Positions 32,261 through 41,711 of a DNA stretch of 49,168 nt are shown piece by piece (the first letter of the stretch is position 1; every line of letters starts with the position of its first letter). Origin of the DNA: Deltaproteobacteria bacterium (GTDB taxonomy: Bacteria > Desulfobacterota > Syntrophia > Syntrophales > JAFGHS01); NCBI GenBank assembly GCA_016930075.1, contig JAFGHS010000024.1, forward strand, positions 1-49,168, read 5' to 3'. The notes below the pieces were generated by a model, which was given only the letters and a program-made list of their open reading frames with translations, did no database searches and was not told the DNA's origin. Both the position numbers and the translations under genes were made by a program.

Positions 32261-32319
32261 TTCATGCGTTGTTATGCCCGCAATGGGCATGAGTATTAGT
32301 ATTAACAGGAGTGTCCATC

Positions 32320-33738
32320 ATGGCAGAAAATAGTAAGACAAACACAGCAGCCGCCGCATCAGCCAATCCGCCGGCGCTGAAAAAGCGTCCCGGCATGAAC
32401 ACGAGGCGCCATGTCAGCGCTCTGGCCGCGGGCTACAAGGCCCTTTATTACAGCACCGGCGTTTTTACCGCCGGACATTCCACGGACAGAATTGAGGCCG
32501 ACGTTTTCGCCGGAACCAACCCGGTCTGGGAAAAGATTTTTCCGGAAATGCCTGCTGTGATCGATGAAAAGAATAAAACCGTCGCCGTGACCTATCTGCC
32601 CGACATGCCGCCGCGAATCGCCGCCTGGCGTCCTGTTCTGGGTTCGACGCTGCTGCCCATCGGCGCGGCCATGGAAGCCGTGAAGTGCCTGCCCCGTTTG
32701 CCGGAAAACATCACCGCTCCCAGCACGGATGATGCGGCCTGGCCCCAGGGAGATCGTGATGCGGCGGCGGCGCTGCCGCCGCGCCAGGCCGAAGCCCTGG
32801 ATCGCGTCGTGAAGAAGGCCTTTGACGGCAAAACCTACAGCGGCATCACCTGGGGCGTCATTGTCGTGAAAGACGGCAGGATCGTCAGTGAGCGTTACGA
32901 TGAATCGCGCGGTTTTGATCTGCACACGCCGCACCGCACAAATTCCGTGGCCAAAAGCTTTGCCGTCTCTGTGGTCGGCGCGGCGGTGAAACAGGGATTG
33001 ATCGACATCCATCAAAAAGCGCCCCTTCCCGAATGGTGCAAAGCGGGCGATCCACGGGGGCAAATTACAATCAACGACCTTTTGCACATGTGCAGCGGGC
33101 TTTATACGGAACGGTCCGGCGACCCTCAACAAAATCTTTATTTCGGCGGCGCCGCGGCCGCCGAACGGTCCGCCCTCAACATCGTTGACTCGATGCCGGG
33201 AAAACGGTGGGTCTATGCCGGCTCGGACACCATTCAAGCCGTCCGCGCCGTCCGCGCTGCCATCGGCGACGATTCCCGTTTTCATCTCTTCCCGCACCGG
33301 GAGATTCTCTGGAAGATCGGGATGACCCGAACCCTCGTCGAGACGGACTGGAACGGAGATTTTCTCATGTCCGGCCAGGCCTGGAGCACGGCCAGGGATA
33401 TGGCCCGTTTCGGGCTCCTGTATCTCAACGACGGGGTCTGGAACGGGGAGCGGATTCTTCCCGAAGGGTGGGCAAAATACGTGGCGACGCCGGCTCCCGA
33501 CCAGCCCCAAATGCCCGACGGGCGCGGCTACGGCGCGCAATTCTGGCTTTTCGGCCCCAGGCAGGGCCTGCCGGAGGGGGTTTTCTCGGCAGACGGCGCG
33601 CGGGGTCAGTGGTCCATGATCATTCCATCAAAGAACGTAGTGATCGTACGCCGGGGATTCGATCTCATGGATGAAGAGGGCAAGGATATTTTTAAAATAG
33701 CCCGTTTTGCCGCCGATGTTTTGTCTGCCCTGGAATAA
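32320..33738 (+). CDS. Serine hydrolase of the beta-lactamase/penicillin-binding fold
   Basis: A 472-residue protein. The start was set at ATG 32320 (AGGAG upstream) rather than the GTG 9 nt earlier. The SxxK nucleophile motif is SVAK (Ser209-Lys212) in RTNSVAKSFAVSV. VYAGSDT is the candidate second motif, and C-terminal GQWSMIIPSKNVVIV fits the last strand. Residues 1-150 precede the fold and include a Pro/Ala-rich start without a signal peptide. Cytoplasmic esterase or amidase activity of the EstB/class C type is likely. It follows the selenoprotein on the same strand. Confidence 0.85.
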   Translation: MAENSKTNTAAAASANPPALKKRPGMNTRRHVSALAAGYKALYYSTGVFTAGHSTDRIEADVFAGTNPVWEKIFPEMPAVIDEKNKTVAVTYLPDMPPRIAAWRPVLGSTLLPIGAAMEAVKCLPRLPENITAPSTDDAAWPQGDRDAAAALPPRQAEALDRVVKKAFDGKTYSGITWGVIVVKDGRIVSERYDESRGFDLHTPHRTNSVAKSFAVSVVGAAVKQGLIDIHQKAPLPEWCKAGDPRGQITINDLLHMCSGLYTERSGDPQQNLYFGGAAAAERSALNIVDSMPGKRWVYAGSDTIQAVRAVRAAIGDDSRFHLFPHREILWKIGMTRTLVETDWNGDFLMSGQAWSTARDMARFGLLYLNDGVWNGERILPEGWAKYVATPAPDQPQMPDGRGYGAQFWLFGPRQGLPEGVFSADGARGQWSMIIPSKNVVIVRRGFDLMDEEGKDIFKIARFAADVLSALE

Positions 33739-33788
33739 CGGACGGGTAAACCGGGGAATATCGTAAAAAATCCGTTCTGAAGGAAGCC

Positions 33789-34481
33789 ATGGCCCTGTTA
33801 TTTGATTTGGACGGCACGCTGACTGACCCTTTTGAGGGCATCACAAAATGCATTCAGCATTCTTTGACAACGCTGGGCAGGCCGTCGCCGCCGCGGGAGA
33901 GTTTGCGATGGTGCATCGGACCGCCCTTAAAAAGCAGTTTAGCCCGGTTGCTTGCTTCCGATGACGACCGGCTTGCCGAAGAGGCTGTGGCGGCTTATCG
34001 AGAGCGCTTCGGCGTCGTTGGTCTTTATGAGAATGATGTCTATCCGGATATCCCCGACATGCTCGACGGCCTGAAAAAAATGGGTCATACACTGTTTGTT
34101 GCCACATCGAAGCCGACGGTTTATGCGGAGCGCATCATCGACCATTTTGGTTTGCGGCCATACTTCAGCCGCATTTATGGAAGCGAACTGGACGGGACGC
34201 ATGTCGATAAGACGACACTGATCGCCTACCTCCTGCAAAGGGAAGTGATGGACTCCTCCGAGACACTCATGATCGGCGACCGCAGGCATGATATCATCGG
34301 CGCGAAAGCAAATAATATTGACGGCATCGGCGTTCTCTGGGGATACGGAACGAGAGAAGAACTGGAGGATGCAGGCGCGTGCGCCTGCATCGCGCAGCCG
34401 CTGGAATTGGTTGTTGCGTTGCGTGGAAAGACGGCAGGCACCCTGCAACCTGTCCCGGATACGCACGCCTGCAAATATTAA
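33789..34481 (+). CDS. HAD-superfamily phosphatase (phosphoglycolate phosphatase-like)
   Basis: A 230-residue HAD hydrolase. The nucleophile motif is LLFDLDGTLTD (Asp6 and Asp8). Motif II Thr/Ser is in LFVATSKP. The motif III Lys and motif IV Asp pair occur in KTTLIAY and MIGDRRHDI. A helical cap lies between residues 15 and 80 (subclass C1). Its closest style is PGP/GPH/PnuN-like; the substrate is unknown. It ends the operon, 50 nt after the serine hydrolase. Confidence 0.9.
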   Translation: MALLFDLDGTLTDPFEGITKCIQHSLTTLGRPSPPRESLRWCIGPPLKSSLARLLASDDDRLAEEAVAAYRERFGVVGLYENDVYPDIPDMLDGLKKMGHTLFVATSKPTVYAERIIDHFGLRPYFSRIYGSELDGTHVDKTTLIAYLLQREVMDSSETLMIGDRRHDIIGAKANNIDGIGVLWGYGTREELEDAGACACIAQPLELVVALRGKTAGTLQPVPDTHACKY

Positions 34482-34504
34482 GCGCGGGGTCGAACGACTG
34501 GGCC

Positions 34505-34543
34505 GGGTCAATAAACCGGGTCAATGAATAGGGCCAATGAATA
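34505..34543. repeat. 13-bp tandem repeat, three units
   Basis: Units GGGTCAATAAACC, GGGTCAATGAATA and GGGCCAATGAATA run consecutively, and a degenerate fourth begins GGGGGTGAAC. It sits in the 86-bp gap between convergent genes. Confidence 0.6.
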
Positions 34544-34567
34544 GGGGGTGAACGGTATTCCCCACAG

Positions 34568-35035
34568 CTATTTAGGAGGAAATTTAGATAGAATTCGCTC
34601 CACGTTTTTCGTTAAATCGCGGGAGGCCTTGTTGGCATTAATGGTGCCGTAGGCTGTTCCCTGCCAGATCAACTTCCTGCCGTCGGCACTGTATATTTTC
34701 AAATTCAGCATCCGGATCTCATAACTGTATCGAAAACTATCGATTTCGTAATCGTAGTTGATGGAGATCATGAAATCCGGCTTTTCCGCTTTCTTGACAA
34801 ACCCTTTCTTTTCAAGTGCCTTGTCCGCAGCGAACCGGATATTTGACTCAATCAGGGGGAATTGTTTTGCATAAGCTGATGAGGGCCCCCAGTTATAGTT
34901 CTTAAGCCCGTCGAACGGCGTTGCAAGGTCATAGGAATAATTTATCCTTGCCGCACAGCCCCACGCAGCCAGAGCGGTCAAAACGACCGCGATGATCATC
35001 AGTACAAGATGTCCTTTTGTTCTGCAAACACGCAT
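34568..35035 (-). CDS. DUF4136-type lipoprotein
   Basis: A 155-residue predicted lipoprotein. The N-terminal signal (MRVCRTKGHLVLMIIAVVL) ends in the lipobox LAAWGC. The mature part (INYSYDLATPFDGLKNYNW...NIRFAADKALEKKGF...ADGRKLIWQG) matches DUF4136: beta strands with a central helix. The start was set at 35035, which has GGAGG 9 nt upstream; the longer frame would bury the signal. It is located in the periplasm, tethered to a membrane. Function is unknown. Confidence 0.82.
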   Translation of the reverse strand: MRVCRTKGHLVLMIIAVVLTALAAWGCAARINYSYDLATPFDGLKNYNWGPSSAYAKQFPLIESNIRFAADKALEKKGFVKKAEKPDFMISINYDYEIDSFRYSYEIRMLNLKIYSADGRKLIWQGTAYGTINANKASRDLTKNVERILSKFPPK

Positions 35036-35316
35036 AAATATTCCTCCATCAAAAAAATAGTTCCATCGCAGTGAGTGCAGCGATAGCCGCCCTTGCCTTC
35101 CGGGAAAAATCACAGACCGTGTTTATTCCCAATAAAAATCCCCTCTAAAAGACTCGCAAATATAAGAGACATGATATAGTATGTCAAGAAAAAAGCCGAT
35201 TTCGGTTGGAATTATTCACCCGATGGAAATTGCAACATCAATATCATCGATCAATGAAAAGATCACGCAGATATTAAAAAACAGGTACACATCAAAATGC
35301 CTAGGAGGGCGAAACG

Positions 35317-35772
35317 ATGAACCAAGATGAATTTAAGAAGATCCTTTTTCACGCAATCAGTCAGGAAGTCGAGGCCTTTACATTTTACAACGCTGTAGCC
35401 GATCGGGCGAAGGATGCGAATCTCAAAAGTCTTTTCAAAGACCTTGCCCAAGAAGAGGATAAACACAAACGTACATTGGAAGGATACCTGAAGAAAGGTT
35501 CGGAGATAATACATTTTGCCGAATCGGCAGATTATAAGGTTGCGGATGCCCTTCCGACGCCGCCGCTGACCCCTGACCTGAAGCCGGTCGAAGGGTTGGT
35601 CATCGCCATCAAAAAGGAACTCGAAGCCATGCAGATGTATACGCAACTGGCAAAAGCGAGCGCGGACGCGGCTCAGAAGGGCATTTTTCTTGAGCTTGCA
35701 TCAATGGAACGCGGCCACAAGAGTAAGCTTGAGGATATCTATACGAATATGGCATTCCCTGAAGCGTGGTAG
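35317..35772 (+). CDS. Ferritin-like/rubrerythrin-type diiron protein
   Basis: A 151-residue four-helix protein. Metal ligand helices are AISQEVEAFTFYNAVAD, LAQEEDKHKRTLEGYL, AIKKELEAMQMYTQLA and LASMERGHKSKLEDIY (Glu...ExxH twice). No rubredoxin domain is present. It is preceded by AGGAGG. This is the third diiron protein of the window and likely helps with oxygen or peroxide stress. It is monocistronic. Confidence 0.87.
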   Translation: MNQDEFKKILFHAISQEVEAFTFYNAVADRAKDANLKSLFKDLAQEEDKHKRTLEGYLKKGSEIIHFAESADYKVADALPTPPLTPDLKPVEGLVIAIKKELEAMQMYTQLAKASADAAQKGIFLELASMERGHKSKLEDIYTNMAFPEAW

Positions 35773-35890
35773 TGTGACGGCATTTTCCTGTAAACCGTTT
35801 GAGGACGTCGATTATACGACAGTCCCATTTCCCTCCAGGTCTTGACTCTAAAAAGATGCGCCTGAGTTAGATGAAATATCATTATACCCC

Positions 35891-35920
35891 TTGACGTCAT
35901 TTTATATTTTATAATATATA
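35891..35920 (+). promoter_or_regulatory. Candidate promoter of the FadR-type regulator operon
   Basis: TTGACG (35891-35896) and TATATA (35915-35920), spaced by 18 bp, lie in an AT-rich patch about 30 bp before the ATG at 35948. Confidence 0.4.
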
Positions 35921-35947
35921 CAATCCATTCCAACCAACCTGAAGGTA

Positions 35948-36655
35948 ATGAACGGGCCAATGACTTTAAACAAGATCAATCCCAGGTATCAAACGATGAC
36001 GGAGATGGCTGCCAGGCTTATCCGGGAGCGGGTTCTTGCGGGCCATTATCAATCGGGCGACCGGTTGATCCCGGAAAAACTGGAGGCTGAGATGGGCTTG
36101 GGACGGGTGGCCATTCGCGAGGCGTTAAGGGAACTGGCCGGTTCCGGCCTGGTCGTCTCCCTGCCCAACAAGGGGGTCATGGTGGCCGCCCCCCCTGACC
36201 CCACGGAGATCAGGGCTTTATATGAAGCCCGATATGCCCTGGAAGGCGAAGCTGCCTTTCAGGCGGCAAAGAACATAACGCCCGGCGTGATCGCGCGGAT
36301 GGAAGAGCTGATGCAGCAGATGGTCATCACCGTCAAAGACCCTTTCAACCTGATCCTGCTTAACCGGGAGTTTCATCTCACCCTTTACGGCGCCTCGGGC
36401 TGGACGCCGGCCTGCCGGATCATCCATCAATTATTCGATCAGACCTTGATTTTCCGGGGGCTGCATACATCCTGGGTAGCCGACAATCCCGCCGCATTCC
36501 ACGAGGATCATCAGGAAATTATCGACGCCCTGAAGGCCGGTGATGCCGGGGTCGTCAAGAAAAAGGTGGTTGCCAATATTTATCGCGGGTTTAATCAGTA
36601 TGTCCTCAAACGGACAGGGAAGATAAAAAACAAGAAATCCAAAATAAAATCCTGA
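35948..36655 (+). CDS. GntR-family regulator, FadR/FCD type
   Basis: A 235-residue protein with an N-terminal winged helix (AARLIRERVLAGHYQSGDRLI...MGLGRVAIREALRELAGSGLVVSLPNKGVMV) and a C-terminal all-helical FCD domain. The helical motif NREFHLTLYGASG and the metal-site His in FHEDHQEII are typical. It probably senses an acyl-CoA or organic acid and controls the enoyl-CoA hydratase/acyl-CoA dehydrogenase operon that starts 40 nt downstream. Start ATG 35948 or 35960 cannot be separated by ribosome site. Confidence 0.9.
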   Translation: MNGPMTLNKINPRYQTMTEMAARLIRERVLAGHYQSGDRLIPEKLEAEMGLGRVAIREALRELAGSGLVVSLPNKGVMVAAPPDPTEIRALYEARYALEGEAAFQAAKNITPGVIARMEELMQQMVITVKDPFNLILLNREFHLTLYGASGWTPACRIIHQLFDQTLIFRGLHTSWVADNPAAFHEDHQEIIDALKAGDAGVVKKKVVANIYRGFNQYVLKRTGKIKNKKSKIKS

Positions 36656-36695
36656 ATTCGGGATTGCATTCCGGAGGCAGAAAGGGAGTGATGCC

Positions 36696-37469
36696 ATGAA
36701 GCTTATTTATGAAGTCAGGGATCGGATCGCCTTTATTACCCTCAACCGGCCGGAGGCCATGAACGCCATGGATCCGGAAGTCTATGAGCTGCTGTCAAAG
36801 GCCTGGATCGATGTGCGCGACAATCCGGACATCTGGGTGGCCGTCATTACAGGCGCGGGCGAGAAGGCCTTCACCGCCGGAGCGGATCTCAAGACGACGA
36901 TTCCTAAGACGCGTGAAAAGGCGGATTTTTTCCTGACGCAAAAAGACATGATCTTAAACCGGGGATTAGAGGTCTGGAAACCCATTATCGCCGCCGTAAA
37001 CGGGTATTGCCTTGCCGGCGGCATGACGCTCCTTTTGGCCACGGATATCCGCATCGCCGCGGAACACGCCGTTTTCGAGATCTCCGAGGTGAAGCGGGGC
37101 ATCCTGCCGGGAAACGGCGGAACCCAGCGGGCATTGAAGCAGCTTCCCTATGCCGTAGCCATGGAAATGCTGCTTCTGGGACGCCGTCTGACGGCTCAGG
37201 AGGCCCTGCATTATGGCTTGATCAATAAGGTGGTTCCCGCGACAGACCTCATGACCACGGCAGAGGCTTATGCGAGGCAGCTTTGCGAGTACGGACCCCT
37301 GGCCTTGCGCGCCGTGAAAGAGCTGGCCGTCCGATCCCAGAGCCTCCCTCTGGAAGACGGCATCCGCCTGGAGACGGCCTTTCAGGAGTTTTTGAGGACC
37401 ACCGAGGATGCCAAAGAAGGCCCCAGGGCTTTTGCGGAAAAGCGGAAACCGGCGTATCAGGGGAAATAA
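36696..37469 (+). CDS. Enoyl-CoA hydratase/isomerase family protein
   Basis: A 257-residue crotonase. The first oxyanion loop is AFTAGADLKT and the second GYCLAGGMTLLLATDIRIA. The Glu matching Glu164 of hydratase is present (FEISEVKRG), while the Glu144 position is Thr in GGMTLLL. One-Glu crotonases often are isomerases or dual-function enzymes. The C-terminal EKRKPAYQGK is typical of catabolic members. It is 23 nt upstream of the acyl-CoA dehydrogenase gene. Confidence 0.9.
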   Translation: MKLIYEVRDRIAFITLNRPEAMNAMDPEVYELLSKAWIDVRDNPDIWVAVITGAGEKAFTAGADLKTTIPKTREKADFFLTQKDMILNRGLEVWKPIIAAVNGYCLAGGMTLLLATDIRIAAEHAVFEISEVKRGILPGNGGTQRALKQLPYAVAMEMLLLGRRLTAQEALHYGLINKVVPATDLMTTAEAYARQLCEYGPLALRAVKELAVRSQSLPLEDGIRLETAFQEFLRTTEDAKEGPRAFAEKRKPAYQGK

Positions 37470-37492
37470 TGTAACGAAGAAAGGGGTTTATT

Positions 37493-38659
37493 ATGTATCA
37501 GAACGATTACGGGCTTTCCGACGAGCTCAGGATGCTGCAAGCCACGGTTCGCAAATTTGTGAAGAATGAAATCCTTCCGGTTGAACACGCCCTGGACCCG
37601 GATGCCACGGAGTTTCCGGCCGAAGAGATTGCCCGGCTCCGGGAGAAAACTCGCGCTATGGGCATGTATCAACCTGCCGCGCCGGAGGAGTACGGCGGGG
37701 CGGGCCTTGATTTTTTCGCCAATACGCTTTTTATGGAGGAAGTGTCCAAACACCGTCAGGGGCTGTATAATGCAGGCGGCGGCGTTTTCGGTTATGCCGT
37801 GAATCCGATTCTTTACCGGGGATCGGAAGAGCAGAAGGAGAAATACCTGAAACCCTGCATCCGGGGGGAGATGCGCGGCTGCTTTGCCATTACCGAACCC
37901 TCCGGCGGCTCGGACCCGGCCCGGGCTATTCGCACCCGTGCGAAAAAGACGGACAAAGGATGGGTGATCAACGGCAGCAAGACCTGGATCTCTTTTGCTC
38001 AGCAGGCCCGGTTTGTGACGGTGTTCGTGCGGACGGACGACGGCCCCATCGGGACCCGCGGTGAGATCACCTGCTTTATCGTGGAAAACGGGACGCCGGG
38101 CTATACGATCAGCAATGCCATTCCGGTTATCCGGCCCGAGTTCCCGTATGAACTCATTTTTGAAGACTGTCTGGTCCCGGAAAATCAGATCCTGGGCGAG
38201 AGGGGAGGGGGCTTTAACTTATTGATCTCTCTGCTCACCCAGAACCGCATCCCTTATGCCGCCCAGTGCGTCGGGATCGCGCAGGAGGCCCTGGAGATGG
38301 CCATTGCCTACAGTAAAATCCGGGAGACCTTCGGCAAACCGCTTTCCGAAAGGCAGGCGATCCAGTGGATGCTGGCGGATTCGGCCCTTGAGATTCATGC
38401 CGCCCGTTTGGTTGTGTATAATGCCGCCCGGTGCCGGGCGGAAAACAAACCCTTTCAGATCGAGTCTTCCATGGCCAAGCTCATGGCAAGCGAAGTTGCC
38501 ATGAATGTGGTGGATCGGGCGATACAGATCCACGGCGGTATGGGACTCTCCAAGGAGTTGCCCCTGGAAAGATGGTATCGGGAACTGCGGACCCGGCGCA
38601 TCGGGGAGGGGCCTTCCGAGGTCCACCGGATGGTAATCTCGAGGGATCTGCTTTCCTAA
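37493..38659 (+). CDS. Acyl-CoA dehydrogenase
   Basis: A 388-residue flavoprotein. The FAD/substrate motifs are CFAITEPSGGSDPARAI and GWVINGSKTWIS, the middle domain ends in ILGERGGGF, and the C-terminal helices carry YSKIRETFGKPLSERQ and QIHGGMGLSKELPLERWYR. The catalytic-base Glu is in RIGEGPSEVHR. It oxidises an acyl-CoA to the 2-enoyl-CoA, feeding the neighbouring crotonase. Electrons go to an electron-transfer flavoprotein not in this window. Confidence 0.95.
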   Translation: MYQNDYGLSDELRMLQATVRKFVKNEILPVEHALDPDATEFPAEEIARLREKTRAMGMYQPAAPEEYGGAGLDFFANTLFMEEVSKHRQGLYNAGGGVFGYAVNPILYRGSEEQKEKYLKPCIRGEMRGCFAITEPSGGSDPARAIRTRAKKTDKGWVINGSKTWISFAQQARFVTVFVRTDDGPIGTRGEITCFIVENGTPGYTISNAIPVIRPEFPYELIFEDCLVPENQILGERGGGFNLLISLLTQNRIPYAAQCVGIAQEALEMAIAYSKIRETFGKPLSERQAIQWMLADSALEIHAARLVVYNAARCRAENKPFQIESSMAKLMASEVAMNVVDRAIQIHGGMGLSKELPLERWYRELRTRRIGEGPSEVHRMVISRDLLS

Positions 38660-38783
38660 ACGGCTTTTACCCAAATCCCTATGCCCCCGGGGGGGCGACG
38701 CGAAGGCGCCCTCTCTCCCTTTTTCTAAAGCAGTTGGGGGGATTTTCATAGTAACGACATTTCGCTTTTCAGGAGGAAAGACC

Positions 38784-39674
38784 ATGAAACCTGTTCGTTC
38801 ATTGCTTTTTGTCCCCGGCAATAAGCCTGCCTGGATGGAAAAAGCGATCAAGTACGGCGCGGATATTCTGATTCTCGATCTGGAGGATTCCGTTCCCGAC
38901 GGCGAAAAAGCGGCCGCCCGGCCTCTCGTCAAAGCGGCTTTGAAAGATTTGACCGGGAAGGGGCAGACCTGCAATGTCCGGGTGAACGGCTTTGCCACCG
39001 GTTTGACCCTCGATGATCTTGATGGCGTTTTGTGTCCGGAGATCAACAGCATTGCCCTGCCGAAGGTGGAGACGGTGGACGATATGAAGGCCCTCGATAC
39101 CCTCTTAACCCACCTGGAGAAAAAACACGGCCTGGATGTAGGAACGATCAAAACCGGTCTGGGCATCGAAAGCGCCAAAGGATTGCGAAACGCCTACGAT
39201 ATCGTTACGTCCTGTCCGCGCGTGACGGGACTGTCGCTTGCCTGCGGTCCGGGCGGCGATGCGAGCCGCTCCATGGGATATATCTGGTCCAAGGCAGGGA
39301 CAGAGACCCTCTATCTTCGGTCAAAAGCCGTTCTGGACGCACGGGCGGCGGGGATCCCGTACCCGACCGTCAGTTCCTGGTGGGACATTAAAGACCTGGA
39401 GGGGCTGAAGCTCGACGCCCGCTTTAACCGGAGCCTGGGATTTCGGGGGATGACGGTTATGCATCCGACCCATGTACCCATCGTCAATGAGGTCTTTACA
39501 CCCTCGGCCGAGGAAATCGTTTTCTATAAAGGCCTGATCGAGGCCATCGAGGAGGGGGAAAAGAAAGGAACGGCTGCTGTGGTTTATCAGGGGGACATGG
39601 TCGATTACGCCATGGCCAGGACGGCCAGAGAAATGCTGGCGTTTGCTGAATCGATCGGTTTGAACGTCGAATAA
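38784..39674 (+). CDS. HpcH/HpaI aldolase, CitE-like acyl-CoA lyase
   Basis: A 296-residue TIM-barrel lyase of the CitE family. The signature LLFVPGNKPAWMEKAIKYGADILILDLEDSVPD carries the metal Asp/Glu. Conserved VRVNGF, the GLGIESAKGLRNA glutamate and the C-terminal GFRGMTVMHPTHV complete the site. It is stand-alone: there is no citF or citD nearby. The family includes malyl-CoA, citramalyl-CoA and hydroxy-methylglutaryl-CoA-type lyases. Following a dehydrogenase and a hydratase, it likely cleaves a 3-hydroxyacyl-CoA. Confidence 0.93.
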   Translation: MKPVRSLLFVPGNKPAWMEKAIKYGADILILDLEDSVPDGEKAAARPLVKAALKDLTGKGQTCNVRVNGFATGLTLDDLDGVLCPEINSIALPKVETVDDMKALDTLLTHLEKKHGLDVGTIKTGLGIESAKGLRNAYDIVTSCPRVTGLSLACGPGGDASRSMGYIWSKAGTETLYLRSKAVLDARAAGIPYPTVSSWWDIKDLEGLKLDARFNRSLGFRGMTVMHPTHVPIVNEVFTPSAEEIVFYKGLIEAIEEGEKKGTAAVVYQGDMVDYAMARTAREMLAFAESIGLNVE

Positions 39675-39701
39675 AAAAACACAAAGGGGGAATAAAACGC
39701 T

Positions 39702-41594
39702 ATGGAGAAGAAATGCACAGGAATGTTTAATAAGTTTTGCCGGACATCTCTGTTGGTGCTGTTGCTTTTGGGGTTTATATCCTTTATGGGCTGCAGCAGT
39801 TCATCCGATGGCCCGGTTCCCACGGGGGTCTTTACAGACAGCCCCGTTTCCGGATTGAACTACCGGACATCCCATATTAACGACGTGACGGACGGGGACG
39901 GCAAATTCAAATATGATGTCGGCGCGACGGTCACCTTTTCCATCGGCGATCTGGTTTTAGGGTCCGCTGCCGGAGCCGCTCAATTGACTCCCCTTTCCAT
40001 CACTCCGGGCGCAGCGGCAGCGTCGGACACCGCCGTCAACAACAAACTCATCCTCTTGCAGACCCTCGATGCCGACGGCGACCTCAATAACGGCATCCAG
40101 ATCACCGGGGCCATTCGCGCGATTGTCTCGGCCAATGCGGCTTCCATCAACTTTAATCAGGAGACGACCACGTTCAGGACGTCTCTCGCCGCTCTCATGA
40201 CGGCGTTGAACCAGGCCAACGTCTTCTCGGATACGGATCCGCGCGCCCGGACCGTCCGAACGGCCACGGCGGCGCGGGAACACTTTACACGTTCCACCAG
40301 CCCCCGAATCATCGTGGAGACGACCTATGGCAAATTAAGAGGCTACGAAGCCAACGAGACAACCTGGCAGTTTTTAGGCATTCCCTATGCCAAACCGCCA
40401 CTGGGGGATTTGCGCTGGAAACCGCCGCAACCTCTTACGGCCTGGACAGGCGTGCGGGATGCCGTCAGCTGGGGCGATCAGGCCGCCCAGAATCCGGCGT
40501 ATCAGCTTTACAGTGAGGGCGGGATGAGCGAGGACTGTCTCAATCTGAACATTGCGACGCCGAAAAACGCTGCCCATCTGCCCGTGATGGTCTGGTTCCA
40601 TGGCGGCGCCTTTACGATTCTGTCGGCCAACTCAAGAACCTACAACAACCCCAATTCCCTGACGAACAAAGGCGTTGTCCTGGTGACGGTGAACCATCGT
40701 CTGGGGCCTTTCGGTTACCTCGCCCATCCCCTCCTGGTGGCGGATTCGACGTATGGCGGCTCCGGCAATTACGGACAGATGGACTTGATCCAGGCCCTCA
40801 AGTGGGTCAAGGGCAACATCGCTAAATTCGGCGGCAATCCGGACAATGTCACGATTTTCGGTGAATCGGGCGGCGGCGGCAAAGTCGTTTCGCTGATGGC
40901 GTCGCCCCAGGCCGCAGGCCTCTTCCACAAAGCCGTCTGCATGAGCGGCACGTCCGTTTTGTTGCCTGATTCCACAAACGAGTCGGTCATCGCAGGCGCG
41001 GAAGCCATCGGCATCGCCCTCTTTAATCATCTTGGCCTGACATCGGCAGCGCAGGCGCGCGCCTTGCACTGGACGGCCATCGTGCAGTCGGATATAGACA
41101 ACGGCATTTCGCGGGAAGTGTATCGGCCGACAATCGATTATTATTACATGTCGAAAACCTTCTATAATACCATCAAGGACGGCCAGCCGTCTGATGTGCC
41201 CTTTTTGGTGGGCTGCACGTCGGGAGATTACCCCACGCTCATTGCCGGCCTCATCGATAATATGCCTTTCCGTGACCTGTACAGCAGGGCGCCGAAATAT
41301 GTTTACAAATTCAGCCGTGTTCCCGCCGAGGGGGCGGCGCAGGGAAAGCTGGTCGGCCACGGCGGCGAGCTGAAGTATCTCTTCAATTATCCTTCAGGTT
41401 CTGATCCGGCATGGAATGCCTTGGATTGGGAGATTGCAGACACGACCATGACAATGTGGAGCAACTTTGCCAAGACAGGCAACCCGAGTATTATGAGTTT
41501 AACCTGGCCTGCCTATACCGCGGTCAATGATACGTATGTGGAGATAGGGCCGACCGCAACGACCGTCAAAACGGGATTAGCAGCGGCCTTTTAA
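39702..41594 (+). CDS. Lipoprotein type-B carboxylesterase with extra N-terminal domain and short C-terminal part
   Basis: The 630-residue protein has a signal peptide (hydrophobic 16-27) and a lipobox FMGC with Cys31. Residues 42-170 are an additional beta/helical domain (SPVSGLNYRT...DGDGKFKYDVGATVTFSIGDL) found in secreted proteins. The esterase follows: HGGAF (300-304), Ser389 in FGESGGG, and His553 in VGHGGELKYLF. The acid position is Asp509 (GCTSGDY) instead of Glu. The acid-to-His distance is only 44 residues, against 96-98 in the two sister esterases, so about 50 residues appear missing. The protein would be anchored to the outside of a membrane. It lies 27 nt after the CitE-like gene. 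Confidence 0.88.
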   Translation: MEKKCTGMFNKFCRTSLLVLLLLGFISFMGCSSSSDGPVPTGVFTDSPVSGLNYRTSHINDVTDGDGKFKYDVGATVTFSIGDLVLGSAAGAAQLTPLSITPGAAAASDTAVNNKLILLQTLDADGDLNNGIQITGAIRAIVSANAASINFNQETTTFRTSLAALMTALNQANVFSDTDPRARTVRTATAAREHFTRSTSPRIIVETTYGKLRGYEANETTWQFLGIPYAKPPLGDLRWKPPQPLTAWTGVRDAVSWGDQAAQNPAYQLYSEGGMSEDCLNLNIATPKNAAHLPVMVWFHGGAFTILSANSRTYNNPNSLTNKGVVLVTVNHRLGPFGYLAHPLLVADSTYGGSGNYGQMDLIQALKWVKGNIAKFGGNPDNVTIFGESGGGGKVVSLMASPQAAGLFHKAVCMSGTSVLLPDSTNESVIAGAEAIGIALFNHLGLTSAAQARALHWTAIVQSDIDNGISREVYRPTIDYYYMSKTFYNTIKDGQPSDVPFLVGCTSGDYPTLIAGLIDNMPFRDLYSRAPKYVYKFSRVPAEGAAQGKLVGHGGELKYLFNYPSGSDPAWNALDWEIADTTMTMWSNFAKTGNPSIMSLTWPAYTAVNDTYVEIGPTATTVKTGLAAAF

Positions 41595-41711
41595 GTAATG
41601 CGATCAAAAATGGCAGACACGGCCTGAGCATTGACGGAAGTCTTTGCATTTTAAAATAACGGGATCAGAGGGTACAGGAAAGGGAAAAGACAACTTAAGT
41701 AAAACCTTGCT

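Noticed and set aside
32359..33540. 393-codon antisense frame opposite the serine hydrolase
   Set aside because: Shadow of the plus-strand gene, with no domain or ribosome site.
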